Below, piece by piece: positions 21,171-32,719 of a stretch of 64,000 bases of DNA (position 1 is the first letter of the stretch; each line of letters starts with the position of its first letter). The position numbers were made by a program, and so were the translations under genes. Location of the stretch: positions 385,025 to 449,024 of the forward strand of contig WELB01000055.1 of assembly GCA_009602725.1 (NCBI GenBank), written 5' to 3'. Under the pieces are notes generated by a model. It made no database searches. It was not told the origin of the DNA and worked only from the letters and a program-made list of their open reading frames with translations. The stretch is from Spirogloea muscicola (taxonomy: Eukaryota; Streptophyta; Zygnematophyceae; Spirogloeales; Spirogloeaceae).

Positions 21171-22207
21171 ATGTCCGGCCTGCAGGCGGTGCCGCCGCAC
21201 ATCGCGGACAACGTGCGCAGGGTGAGAGCTCAGGCCGGCACGCCGAAACCCGCAACCGCGTCTATGGCTGTAGGTGCACGCACGTCGTGTAGAGATAGCG
21301 CGCCCGCTGATAACCACCGTCTTGTGAGTCTCAAGACTCTGTGACTTGCTGTGGCAGCTGTACAGGGACTGCCTGCGGCTCGCAGAGTACCTTGGAAGCA
21401 GGGTGAGAGTCACTCCTGTACTTTGTGCCACTCTTTAGCTACCGGACAGCTGGATGCAGCACGTCCTACCGACACCTTCATCAAGCTTGCAGCAATAGAG
21501 CGATTCAGAATTGCTCAGAGTCAGTCTTCTTGAGTGAGCAAGTACAACGTTCTCTGTAAGCAGCTGCCAACTGCAAGGGCAGCTAGTCGCCCATCTATCT
21601 TCATCTGCCTGTTCTTACACATTCTCAGAGAGCCGTGCTTGGACTCGTCTGTATCTCGGCTGGCTCACTGGTCTTCTTACATTACATTCTCAGAGAGCCG
21701 TGCTTGGACTCGTCTGTATTTCGGCTGGCTCACTGGTATCCTCACATTGCCTTTTCTCAGCAAGGAAACACAACGATCCTGGTGGAGCAGGTTCGGTCAC
21801 AATTCAAGAAGAACATGCACGAGACAGACCCCAACAAGATCAAGGAGCACAAGGAAGCGTACGGCCTTTTGCTTCTCCTGATTTGCACAGTTCGTTTGTG
21901 CAGACTTGAGCATTGTCATACACCTCATTCAGGCAGCTTAGCTTTGACTTGTGTGACATTGTCTCTGCTGCAACTCTTGACAAACTAGCGGACAAGATGT
22001 GTCTTGACTTTTCTGAGAGTTGAACATTCAGTACTTTGCCAGATTGCAGCAAATGTGACTTGCAGCCTTTTGAATGACTAGCACGTTAATCAGGTCCCCA
22101 TGTTGGATCTGCTCATGTGCAATAGGGCTGTGAGAGGCTTGTCAAATTTTATGTACCATGAGGCAGCAAGAATGGCTACTGCCTCCAGGGACGTTGGAGA
22201 GCCCTAG
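21171..22207 (+). CDS. LYR-motif (complex 1 LYR-like) protein
   Basis: Small LYR-family protein; members bind the acyl carrier protein and assist mitochondrial Fe-S or respiratory-complex assembly. Four exons: 21171-21221, 21358-21402, 21761-21858 and 22126-22207. Phases agree and give 91 residues. Exon 2 opens with the motif itself, LYRDCLRLAEYLGSR (residues 18-32). Exon 3 reads GNTTILVEQVRSQFKKNM then HETDPNKIKEHKEA, a pattern I recognise from an uncharacterised plant LYR protein rather than from ISD11. Exon 4 ends MATASRDVGEP. No cleavable mitochondrial presequence is evident, as is usual in the family. Intron 3 contains a 65-bp tandem duplication. Confidence 0.84.
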
Positions 22208-23627
22208 TCCCACATAGCACTTTCAAAGCACTGCCAGCTATTTGCAGGTATGAATGATGCTACTAAAGACAAGCTCAAGTGTAAGTCCGCTGTGGAATTG
22301 ATAGCCACTGGTGTATTGATTTGTAGTAAGTGCATCTTTATTGAGGACCAGGCTTGTTGTCTACTTCTCAGCCTATTTCTAGTTGCTTTCTGACATGCGA
22401 ACACTTTTTGATGTGGTGGTTGTGCCTCAGATAGGGTGCCAGCAGCTGACTACAGCAGCTTTTACTGCTGTTGTGGTCCAGCTATATGATCTTTCAACAA
22501 AGCGTTGCAACAAGATTGGTAAAGCCTGACACTAGTGAACGATGGCGTGCGTGCAATCTGAGGCACAACTGTACATGCAGAGGCTGATACTGCCGTGTAC
22601 AATGGATATGAAGCTTGTCAGCCTCCTGAGAAGTCCATCATCTTCTTTACACAGACCCCTCATCTTTCAAACTTCTAGATAGTAGTGGGAGGGCACTGCA
22701 CGACAGCCAGAAAACTGGGAAAATTTAGCTGGAAAGCAAAGGTGATGGTTTACAGTGGTTGCGAGCACTTGGACTTCGTTGCCAGCAACTTCTCTGCATG
22801 CACTGAAAAGCTCCATCAGCAGCAGTATCTAGGCAACAACAGGAGCGCAGAGATGGACAACAGGCATGCGCCAAGCTGAGGCTGCCGCTCTTCAACTCAA
22901 CTTTGAGGTCACAGCGCTCCCAGGCACTCGCGATACATCAGCGTGCTGGGCGTGCATTAGGCCAGGCTAATGGCTTTCGTGGTGGTGGTCTGGCTCCTCA
23001 GCTTAGCTTCTCAGATATGTATGTGCTCACTCGAGGATAATAGTGTGCCCCTTCGCCAACTTATTACCCCGTTACCAGGACATTTGTAAGGCTAGACTTG
23101 GCCTCCCTTTCAAAATCATGCGCACCGGCGCGCCTTCTCTTGATCTTCGACATCCTTGGGCTCCTTGATGAACCTTGCCTGACAGTCTGCACTTTGGAGT
23201 GCTGAAGTTGGGACCGCTCAAAAGCACAGTCTGAATACAACGGCAGGGCAGAGTGGACGCGAGAAGCTGCATGAAGCGGCAAGGCCGGTGGCGGTGGACG
23301 CTCGGCTCAGAAGTCGACACCGTAAGAACATCTTTGGCAGCGATGTGACTCTGCGGGCAGTCAGAATAATCGACTCGAGAGACTGCCCAGGAGGCTTCTC
23401 GTACAACATCCTTCGTAAAACCCCAAACCCAGAGCTCAGCACCCCCGCCTCGACAAGCGCGGCCAGCGTCAGCACGCACGCCGCGGCGGCGGCGGCGGCG
23501 GCGGCGGCTGCGGAGGCGGGGCGAGCGCCAGCCAGGGAGGTGGGGCTGCGCCTGGCCGNCTCCACGCCCTCCTCGTCGCCGCCGCCGCGGCCCTCCACCT
23601 CCTCACTCCTCCACCACTCTGCAGCCC
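22208..23627. other. Intergenic: unique sequence, family-B LINE fragment, SCAI 5' flank
   Basis: 22208-22900 shows no exon I can support. About 22920-23135 is a family-B LINE-type tail ('cactcgcgatacatcagcg', 'tcactcgaggataatagtg', 'gcgcaccggcgcgccttctc'), close to 50095-50310. 23140-23627 is the GC-rich 5' flank of SCAI with a (CGG)n run at about 23482-23512 and one N at 23559. Confidence 0.5.
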
Positions 23628-26600
23628 ATGGCTCCGCCATCGCCGCCGCAGCCGCCGCCGCCGCCGCCGGGCGGCGGCGGCGCCGCCGTGAGCGAGGAGT
23701 ACCGGAAGCTGATCGACAAGGCGTACCTCCAGTTCGCGCGCCTGCGCGAGCTACCGGCCTTCGGGCGCGGCGCCGGCAGCCTGCAATTCCAGAAGGCCTT
23801 CCGCACCTACTCGCGGCTGTGGAAGTTTCAGCAGGAGCATCGGCAGCGTCTCGTCGAGAGCGGCCTCAGGTGCGGCGGCCGCCATCACCGGAAGGCCAGG
23901 CCTGGGCTCTTGGCTTCACTGATGTGAGGTTTTGGCTTAATTGGTGCTAATGGTGTGCACAGTTGACGGTCTGAGGTCCAGGGTTTAAGGCTTCGCTAGT
24001 TTGTGAACTTACACTCAGTTAGCACCATGCTGCATCTTACCGTCGCTGCTAACTCACTTACTTGCTCAGGCGCTGGGAGGTCGGCGAGATCGCGTCGCGC
24101 ATCGGCCAGCTCTACTACAACTACTACATGCGGACGAGCGAGGCGTCGTACCTCTTCGAGGCGTACATCTTCTACGAGGCCATCGCCAGCCGCGAGTACT
24201 TCAAGGACGGCGGCGCCGGCGGCGGCGGCCGGGGCGAAGCGTCGCTCGCCCACAAGCAGCTGCGCTACCACGCGCGCTTCATCGTTGTCTGCCTTCTCCT
24301 CAACCGCAGGGAGGCGGCCCGCCGCTTGCTGCGCCATCTCCGGCTCCTTGTTGAAGACTATGCTCGCATGTACCAGGTGCACCGCACTTTCCCGTGCCCT
24401 GTGATTGAGCACACAGTGCTGGCTTGAGACATCTAGAATTGTTGTGCAGTTATGGGTCCTCGTGCTTATATGGGCCCTCATTGAGGGCTCATCACCGCTG
24501 CTTCACTGAGTGACCTCGTGTCTTAAATTTATGTCTCACTGGAAGAGAGTGATGTAAAAGCAATGCTTAATATTTAATCTAATCAGCTGCTATCGCCCCT
24601 ACCGCCTGTCCTCGAGTGCCAGGCGGCAGATGCGCGGGACTGGAAGGTAGTGGTGCAGGAGGTGCTGCGCTTCATGAAGGCGGACGCGCTCTGCGACGGC
24701 ACGCGCACTCTGCGCTGCTGCCCCCTGCTGGATCTCGAGCCTGCCGTGGCAGCTGCGGCGGCGTTGCCGGGTTCCAGTGGCAGCTCCTCCAGCTTGCCTG
24801 TCTCCCGCACGCTGCAGGAGGCCGTTCTCACAAGCTACCACCACAACGAGGTGCAAGACTGAGCCCTTATTCGCCTCATCTTCTTTCCACTTCCGTGTTC
24901 CACCGCGAGTGGAAGGTTGAGTGTCACATGTGGGGCTCTCTCTCTATGTTCTGTTCTTACGCCAGCTTTGGCTGGCCAATGTGGCCATACGACATTGTGA
25001 CCAACAGTGGAAGACGTTAAATGACCATTGATTCAACACATGCTGAATGCAGTTCTCCAGCAGTGGTGACAGTCTGCACTTGTTACAGTTGACTCCAGGA
25101 GAGTTTGGCGCTGCATGACTCACTGCTGTGTGTGTGCACTTGTGTCTCCCTCCCTGTCACAGGTCAAGTTCAGCGAGCTCACGTTGGACACATTCAGAAT
25201 GCTGCAGACAATCGAGTGGGAACCCAGCGGCAGTTTTTTCCGCGGCCCCGGGGCAGCGACAACTTCGACAGGTGACGGGGCATTGCCTGGCACGGCTGCC
25301 AAAGCAAGGGGTGTGGACGACAACCTTGTCGATGCCAGCGTGCCAGCCAATCCGCACAAGTACATCCTGTATCGGCCGAGCGTGCCACAGCTCCTGCTGG
25401 TCAGTATTTCTTAATTGGTGGACATTGTAGCTCCTACAAGAGTTTTACCCGAAGTAAAGTAGGACAAAATTCATTCACAATGTCACATCCGGGCCTCACA
25501 TGTGAGCCGTTTCTGTCCAGCAGTAGGCTTACATACCTGAGCTGCAAGTCTAGCCAGGTGACAAGCAGCTTGGGCACGAAGATACTGCAGTACAGGTTGC
25601 GTCGTCTGCCCATCAATAGCTATGGTTTGACTGCTTGGGCATATTGCATGCAAGGAGTTGCACCCTGGCCTTCCAACCTTCAGCAACTGCTTCCTTGAGC
25701 CACAGGCAATGGCGACTGCTTGCAAGGAGCTTCAGCCGGACGCCATCATGCTGGTCTACATCTCGGCATCTGGTACTTGCAGCAGAGATCGTCTCGTCCA
25801 ATATGCACAGGCCACTTGACCTGCTGTTCATTCAGCTAGAGGACCATGAGTCACCTAATGTTTGGCCTGACTCAAAGCCTAGACCCTTACTTTCTGGTAT
25901 CTGAAGCAAAGCCAGTCCTGCAGGAATTGCCCCCAGGCAGGCGGCGTTTCCTGACGCGATGAACATGATGTCATCCGTCTCTTCGAGTCAGCTGGGAGAA
26001 GGCGAGACTGCCAAGGCCGCCCATGGCCCCACCACGCCAGCGCAGCTGGAGGCCAGCTCCACAGAGAGCGTCGAGGAGGAGTCACCGGCAGCCGAGGCGC
26101 TGCCTTCTGGCATTGGGGACCTGTCGGTTGACCGGGAGCTGTTGGACTCGCACTTAGACGCATCGGCGTTGGAGGTGGGGCCCAGCAGCACCGCTGCAAA
26201 GCGTAGCACGGCGCTTCTGATCCCAACTTTGGGCTTGGAGCCACTGCCGCACGCTGACGCAGTCGGCGGCCCCGAAACGAGACTCGATGCTGAGCTGCTC
26301 GAGCCCGCTGAGGCGTCGGAGAGCAGCACGCCACAGACTAGCCCTGGCAGCTCGGTGCAGTACCCCACGCCGCCGCCGTTGCCGGGGGTCCTCGACCTCC
26401 ACACAGCCTTAGCTGAAGACCAGGACGGCGGCGGCGGCATCGGCGGTGGCGGCGGCAGCGCCAACAGCGGCGAGGCGGGCGCCAAGGGTGGCCAGCCGGG
26501 GCTCTGGCTGGGCGCAAAGCGGGAGCCAGTGGCGCCGAGGCCAAGGGACGGTTGGCGGAGTGCCCAGCAGCATTCATGTGCAGGTTAAACCGTGGACCCA

Positions 26601-28011
26601 AGACCCTCTTACCAGATCTTCTGTCAATTACCCATACTTTAGACTCTGCACCATCATTTTGTACTCCACATCCTACTAACTGGAATACAGGAATCTAGAC
26701 ATCCTCTCGACCTGTCTCATCAGTACGTAACGTTTTGCTTCCTGCTGTTAAACAGCAAACATCGGCCAGGCTTTGACTTGTCCACCTGAACGAGGACCCA
26801 CCTTGTCGGCCTTTCCTTGGCCAGCTGGTTGACTGGCCACAATTGACGCTCCTCGTTGCAGGCGACTCATTTCTGCTCCCGTCCGATCTGCTCCCTTTCA
26901 CCAGGCGCCCTCTGCTCCTGATCGTTGACAGCGAGAGCAGTGCGGCCTTTGAGGTTGCTGCTTGCCGTTCTGCTTGCCACTGGCATTGGAGAAGCACAAA
27001 GCATGCCTATGGCATGGCATATGCAGCTCAAGTAGTGGGCGTCTGCTTGCTGGTTACCTGATTGACTTACCTGACACTGAGGACAGGCCATCAGTGGCGA
27101 GGAGCGGGGTGAGCCAGCCGCGCTGCTCCTGTCGGCCGCCCTGCAGCCCGTCAACTTGCACCGCACAGGGTCTGGCCGCGAGCACGTGCCGACTGGCGGC
27201 AACCTGTTCACGCTCTTCCTTTCTGCGCCCCTCCTCGCCTTCTGCCAGCTTTCCAAGATCTCCATCCTGGGCATGCCACCTGTGAGCCAGTTCTTCTCAC
27301 CTAAGTCTAGTTTCTGCCAACAAGTCCATCCATGCAGTATGTCGTTTACAGGCTTTATCAGGAGCCTGCAGTATTTGCAGTATTACCATACTGCCAATAC
27401 TTGCCATAATAGTGCTGTTTGACCTCAGGGCTCACATGCTTGTTCTACTTCGCCTCGAGTCAAAGGAAGCTTTTGTTGCTGTTGAATTGACCTGAGCCTA
27501 ATATTGACTCAGATAGGTGGGTGAAGAATTCTAGGATTTAGATATATACAGAAAGGTGGTTTCAGGCAATATGCACTCTCAAAATGCCGACTGCCTCCAC
27601 AGTACTGCATTTAGGATCTTGACTATTTGGGAAGCATACAGAAGAAAGGCTCATATAGATGCCTCCTCCCAATTTTGGCGACGACAGGGCGCGTACGAAG
27701 CAGCGGAGCGCCAGCTTACAGCACTTCTTCGCAGCTGGCATGCGGAGCTCGCTGCCTGCGCAGACCTCGCCATGCCGTGGCGTGCGCTCCTTGGGGACCC
27801 CTTCCTTGCTCGCCTCCTCCTGCGGTTTGCCTTCGCCCGTGCAGCACTCGGCTTGCACATCCACTACTGCCTGAACGCCGACTACCTTCCTCGCTGCCTG
27901 CCTTCGCTCCCCCCTCACATGTTGCCGGCATCGGAGCTCGTCGCAAGTGGCGTCTATGGGCTGGCTGACTCCTTAGGTGCTGGCCAGCTGTTCTTGCTTA
28001 GCAGAGGTTGA
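23628..28011 (+). CDS. SCAI: SCAI family protein (suppressor of cancer cell invasion homologue)
   Basis: Conserved eukaryotic protein. In animals it is a nuclear cofactor that represses MRTF/SRF transcription and takes part in DNA double-strand-break repair; the role in algae is unknown. Nine exons: 23628-23869, 24070-24376, 24623-24850, 25163-25399, 25706-25772, 25924-26583, 26862-26953, 27087-27281 and 27688-28011, about 783 residues. N-terminal homology starts EEYRKLIDKAYLQFARLREL, then WEVGEIASRIGQLYYNYYMR and FIVVCLLLNRREAARRLLRH. C-terminal blocks are LLPFTRRPLLLIVDS, NLFTLFLSAPLLAF and LLLRFAFARAALGLHIHYC. Exon 6 (660 bases) encodes a low-complexity acidic, Ser/Gly-rich insert absent from animal SCAI, which explains the extra length. 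The start is the first Met in frame, before a Pro-Gly run. Confidence 0.92.
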
Positions 28012-29645
28012 TGTGAAATTGATACACCAATTGCAAGTCTTACCCCTAGACATTCAAGTCACGGCAAAGAGGATTGCATGGGGTTTGTGCTGATTGATTA
28101 GGCCAGATTGGCTTTGCACACAGGGCCAGTGCCAATTCTCAACCACTTCCCGTAGGCAGTTTTGGCCTCAGGATGACGCTGGGCTGATTTAGGCATGGAT
28201 CTGTGGCCGGCCCTAAGTCATGGCCATCCGGATTTTCAGAGAGCTTCTTGGCTGCTGACTGTCGCAATCAGAGGCAGATCTTGTAAATTAGTCATACAGG
28301 TAGATATGCTAAGAGATAACTAGAGCGTGCAGCTTTGAGCATGTGCCAGGTATTCTTTCTCTTAGATTTGTGCACCATACTATTGCAGTGGTTTCTAGGA
28401 CCAGAACAGCTCGACTTGTTTGAGCTTTTGCTGGAGCATTTTACTAGTACTTGGTGTCGTCAAGTGTAGAGTAGGTCTGCCTGTCAACCCAACAATCATG
28501 TGCTTGTTCGCATTAATGAGGAGTGTGGTGGCCAACGAAGCCCTGAGATGTCAGCTGCTCTTTGGTCAACGTACTCACAAGAGAGTGACTGTTATGCGGG
28601 ATGACATTGGCATCTGCAGTTCTTGCTCGCATGTCAACATGCCAAACGATCTCTGCAGCACACTGCTACCTGCTGCTCGAGATAACACATGCACAACTAC
28701 TCTCACACCGTGCTTGTGCTCCCAGATCTCTTTGTTGCTGCCTCCTTTGTCTAAGATGCCTGCCTTTCTTGTAAGTGAGCATTGACGTTGAAAAGCTTTC
28801 AACTCAAGCAAGAGAAGCCCACTTCAGCTTTGTTTACTGTTGCATTCTGTGCTGAGCAGTCCTGTCCGTTATCAAAATTGTCAGGCAATGAGAGACTTCC
28901 TTTGAACTCGTAGGCTTTCAGTGGGCAAAGTTAACAAGCACGACTATGTAAGCTCACTGCTGAAAAGCGACAATAACGAGCCACTGACCAATTCATTCTA
29001 CTAGGAAGTTTTAGTCATAGGCCGTTCACAATGAACACTAAAAAGTGTGCAATAGCACGATTGTTTGCAGGTCACTCGTGACGTGAAGAGAGCTGCCAAG
29101 GTGAGCAGCCCCAAGCACCTGAGGGAATGTGTCTGCCTACGAAGTCCCAGTCCTCAAAGACATTTGCCATGCACAAAAGCGGCTGCCATTTTGACCTGAT
29201 TACCTGCAGTCCGATATCGGCCAGCAGTCTGAATTGGCTGTGGCTGACAGGAGGCATGATGACTGAGCTTAGTCTTCCTAACCTGAATCATCAATGTGCG
29301 GACCATTTAGCAATGTAATCTCAACTCTGTGTTCCCAACCTATCAGCGGAGCCTTAGAGACTCAAAGCTCAGTGGAGGCTTAGGAGCCCCAGTAGTACAT
29401 TCAGCTGCTGCAAACTGCAGAGTCTTGTGACACATGCTAGTGGTGACGAGTGTGTGTTGGACTTTGCAGTCCTGCGTCAAGGTGAAGGCTTGCGGGGCGA
29501 AGGTCCGAACGGTGCCCCCGCCTGGCCAGTGTCCTGAGGAGGTCATACACCCTCTTATGCGCTTGATTGCGCTCAGAACGTCAGACAATTGCCCAATTGT
29601 GGTGGGCGCGGTGGCAGTCGTACAAGCGTGGAGGTGGTCCCACAG
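28012..29645. other. Long convergent intergenic region, no gene seen
   Basis: Lies between the tail-to-tail ends of SCAI (+) and ISD11 (-). Both strands have only short open frames with no family resemblance and no coherent splice pattern. A frame at 29434-29697 (+) is antisense to the ISD11 last exon and its 3' flank. No member of the repeat families is seen. Confidence 0.4.
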
Positions 29646-30664
29646 TCATCGCTCAGCCGCTTCAAGCTCCATGATGGACTTCATGGGCCCCGCATAGAGG
29701 CGGTACAACACCGCCTGCAGGATGTGATGAAAGCGCGGCAGCTCAGCACATGAACAGCATGTCGGTGGAAGCCTGCCCTTATGTAGGCTACAAAGAGAGG
29801 CAGTAGACCCGACATCATTGAACGACTTTATAATCTTACAATGTACTATAGGTTGTTCATTCAGTGCCTGACGCGTAGAGCTCAAGGAGCTGGGGTGCAT
29901 AGTCAGCTGCTTCAAGGTCTATTGTATCCCTGGAAGGGTCTCCAGTAGCAGGCTGGAGTCTCACATTGAGGCAGGCTTGCGTCGCTGCTTCTGACTTTGA
30001 TTGGTCAAGACGTGGTTCTCTTGACTTAGGGGCTAAGTGTATAGGCGTTTTCAGGTTGAGGGATCACAAGGAGGGTTAAGGAGAGGGTGAGGATCAAGAC
30101 GGGAAGCTGCTAGTAGGCCCGCGGTGCTAGCTCCTCGGCGGCCCAGCTTCTGCCAGTGGGCCTCCACAACTAGACCACGTCGTCGTCGTGAGAGCACCGG
30201 GAAAGGAGAAGCATGGACAGAAGCGCATCTAGACAGACACCTGGACTAGATAAGGGTCATTTTCCAGCGCCTTTGCGTTCAGGGTGTAGGGTTTAGGGTC
30301 TAAGTCTAGGGGCTAGGGGTTAAGGGGTTTAGGGTTTCGGCCCAGACTCTCTAGAGCACGGTCCTTCAGCCCAAAGCCCAAAACCACAGCCGAAGTCCGA
30401 CCTAAATCCTTGCGGGGGTTTAAGGGCTGGAGTGCGGATTGGGGGAGGCGGCCATACCTGGCGCTCGGCGACCTCGAGCTCCCGCCGGGCGGCGGCGAAG
30501 GCGGCGGCCGCGGCGGGGGGGCCGTCGCCCGCGCGCTCCCGGAAGCCCTCGCCTGCGCGCCGCCGCACGTACTCGCGCACGTTGTACTGCGGGAAGCGCC
30601 GCGCCGCCCTCAGGAAGCGCCGGTAGAGCGCCAGCACCTCGCCCCGCGCCGGCACCCCCGACAT
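29646..30664 (-). CDS. ISD11: ISD11/LYRM4, mitochondrial cysteine desulfurase accessory protein
   Basis: Stabilises and activates the mitochondrial cysteine desulfurase NFS1 with acyl carrier protein in Fe-S cluster synthesis. Two exons: 30664-30458 and 29714-29646, joined in phase 0, give 91 residues, the family length. The LYR motif is at residues 13-15 (VLALYRRFLRAARRF), followed by the ISD11 hallmark YNVREYVRRRAGEGFRE, and REL..AERQ at the exon end. Exon 2 reads AVLYRLYAGPMKSIMELE, matching the plant C-terminus. An in-frame Met eight codons upstream (30688) is an alternative start. A Gly/Ala-rich stretch replaces the usual NxxL linker. The intron (30457-29715) holds telomere-like repeats. 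The 5' flank is GC-rich with a CCG run. Confidence 0.92.
30283..30336. repeat. Degenerate telomere-like (TTTAGGG) tract inside the ISD11 intron
   Basis: Plus strand shows 'gtagggtttagggtctaag' followed by 'gggttaaggggtttagggtt', i.e. imperfect TTTAGGG units, the Arabidopsis-type telomere repeat. On the coding strand these read as AAACCCTA teloboxes. Too short and degenerate to be a chromosome end. Confidence 0.6.
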
Positions 30665-30688
30665 AGCGGGCCGCGCCGCCGCCGCCAC

Positions 30689-30822
30689 CGTCGCCAGAGC
30701 GCGCGGCGGGGCGGCTGCTGCCAGCTCGGCGGCCCGGCGGCGAATGGCGAGCCTAGGGGGCTTTATGACTCAGTGCGCGCGGCCTTCCCGACCAGCCCCG
30801 GCGCCCTTTTCTACCTAGACCG

Positions 30823-30859
<37 letters not shown>

Positions 30860-30960
30860 AGCCGGCGCCGTGAGTCACGCTAGTTCCGCAGGGTCCGCGA
30901 GAGTGAACCCGGACGAGCCTTTCTTTCGCTGGGGTCGAATGACTTCTGTGCCGCCGTCAG
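30689..30960. promoter_or_regulatory. GC island with (CCG)n upstream of ISD11
   Basis: GC-rich 5' flank of ISD11 containing a CCG run at about 30818-30860. The 157-residue plus-strand frame through this area is Arg/Pro/Gly-rich and antisense to ISD11 exon 1; it is judged non-coding. Confidence 0.4.
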
Positions 30961-31340
30961 GTCGGGCGGTTGGGTTAAGGTTAGCCTTTGATCTTTCTTC
31001 AGATGTGTTTGCCTTTGTACTTGGCCATTTGGCCTACGCTTGTTTCAAATACACGAAACTTTGCTTTGATCCGGTCAGCCCCTCCGTTACCGGGGTAGCC
31101 TTTCCATGACCCGTGGTTACTGAGCTCAATCTGCTGTAGGTTATGTAGGTCTTCAGATGTGCTTGCCTTTGCATTTGGCCATTTGCAAGCCCTCTTCCCT
31201 ATGTGGCGCGCACTTCTCTTTATTTGGCCTTCGTTTGTCTCAAATACACAAGATTTTCTTTCCTTGAGAAAGAAAAGCCAGGGGGAGGCGAAGGCTGTGA
31301 ACGGCCAGCCCAAAAAGTACAGTATAATGGACAGGGTCCG
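30961..31340. repeat. Two diverged copies of a LINE-type tail
   Basis: About 31002-31110 and 31156-31270 are direct copies: 'gatgtgtttgcctttgtact' against 'gatgtgcttgcctttgcatt', then 'ttggccattt', then 'gtttcaaatacacgaa' against 'gtctcaaatacacaag'. The second is followed by 'gctgtgaacggccagcccaa'. No coding sequence. Confidence 0.6.
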
Positions 31341-31559
31341 ACGACTTGATCAGCACAGCCATTATTGCCCACGAGAGCTGCGCCCCAGCGGCTCTCTCGC
31401 TTTGTTCCGCCTCGCACAGCCATTTGCCTTGCGCTGGAAGCGCTGCTCTTCTGTCCCCACCGCCATGCGGCGCAGGTGAGAGCAGCACCTCCGCAGCCAT
31501 CACTGAACACCAAAGCTGCAGGATCTTCCTCGCGGCTGCTGGGCACGTGCGCCGCGGCG

Positions 31560-32719
31560 ATGGTGGAGACGCGGGAGTACGTTGCGGCGGCCTCCGTCGC
31601 CGTGCTCGCCGGCCTGGCGGCCTACTACACGTACCGCCTCTACAGCGCCAAGACGGTGGCAGCGGCGGCGGATGATGCGGCAGAGGCGGAAGACGAGGAC
31701 CCAGTCGAGGCTCCGCCGCCAGAAGGCCCGCCGGCGAAGCGCAAGGTGGAGGCGGAGGTGGTTATGGAAAAGGACCATGGGACCTTTCTCACCGACATGG
31801 CTGCCAAGTACGGCCTCCCCGATGCAGGTGCGCCCGCCGGCACCGAAGCCGCCGCAGATAGCTAGACTGGACGCCAGCACCTCCACGGCGAGGGTGCCCA
31901 TTGCTGCATTCTGGTGCTTCTTTGCAGACAAGGCCCTGCGGGTGGCCATCACGTATGCCATGGCGCCCGCTCACGAGCAGGTCATCTACGGCAAGGTGCG
32001 GCGCTGGCCTCCCCTCCTGCGCGGGATGTGACAGTCTTTGCTGCTGCCATAGGATGCTCAGCCGCCGCAGTAGCCCGTGGTGCTGCAGGTGCGCTGCACG
32101 CACTGCAAGTACAAGCGGAAGACGAAGACAACCCGGCTCATTGAGGCTGAGGTACGATGGCGGCAGCTCGCCGACTGTGGCTGTGCAAAGCTCACCACTG
32201 TGTGCAGGCGCTGGGCCCTTCCCAGCATTGGTCGCTTTTACATCAGCTTGTGGTGGTTGTGCCTGATGGTCTTGGGCTTTGGTGGTTGGATGCGCAGCAC
32301 CAGGAATTTCTAGAGGAGATGGTGAAGCGGCACAAGCTTGCCGACCGCGACAAGGTGACGGCTTTGACTGCTGCTTGTCGTCCACTGCTTGTTGTCGTCG
32401 CGGTTCTCGGCAACTGCTTGATGATGCTCGGCAAGTAGTCAATGGTGCTTGGCAAGCGCCTCAGGTTGCTCGCTCGTTCAAGGCTCTTAGCTGCCCAATC
32501 TGTGGCACAGCCTCGGCAGCGCAGCCAGTCTCGTCCCTAGGAGGTTGCATGCAGCTTCTGATGCTGGGCTGCTGCGGCTGTCACGCCTCCTGCATTGACT
32601 TCGATTTCACGCAGGCCTTGAGGATAATCGTGGACTACGCAATGATAGAGGATGGTCCGAAGGATGACATATTTGGTGTGGCACGCTGCCTGCATGGCGA
32701 GGCCTGCAAGTCGTGCTGA
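31560..32719 (+). CDS. Unrecognised membrane-anchored protein with duplicated Cys/helical domain
   Basis: I do not recognise the function. Five exons: 31560-31827, 31928-31995, 32089-32151, 32304-32354 and 32615-32719, all in phase, give 184 residues. Residues about 8-27 (VAAASVAVLAGLAAYYTYRL) form one N-terminal transmembrane or signal-anchor segment. An acidic, Pro-rich linker follows to about 60. Two similar units come next: residues 76-118 (FLTDMAAKYGLPDADKALR, ITYAM, VIYGKVRCTHC) and 135-184 (FLEEMVKRHKLADRDKALR, VDYAM, DIFGVARCLHGEACKSC). Each unit has a helix, an invariant DKALR, YAM, and a Cys/His end that could bind metal. The DKALR helix loosely resembles ribbon-helix-helix proteins, but that is speculation. 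It lies between ISD11 and MsrA, apparently under its own promoter. Confidence 0.74.

Noticed and set aside
25959-26588. A separate gene starting at the internal Met MNMMSS
   Set aside because: It is SCAI exon 6; the acceptor at 25923 joins it in phase to exon 5 and its end joins exon 7.
28420-28785. 121-residue plus-strand frame in the SCAI-ISD11 interval
   Set aside because: No splice context, family resemblance or codon pattern like neighbouring exons.
30410-30883. 157-residue plus-strand frame
   Set aside because: Antisense to ISD11 exon 1 and continues into a CCG run.
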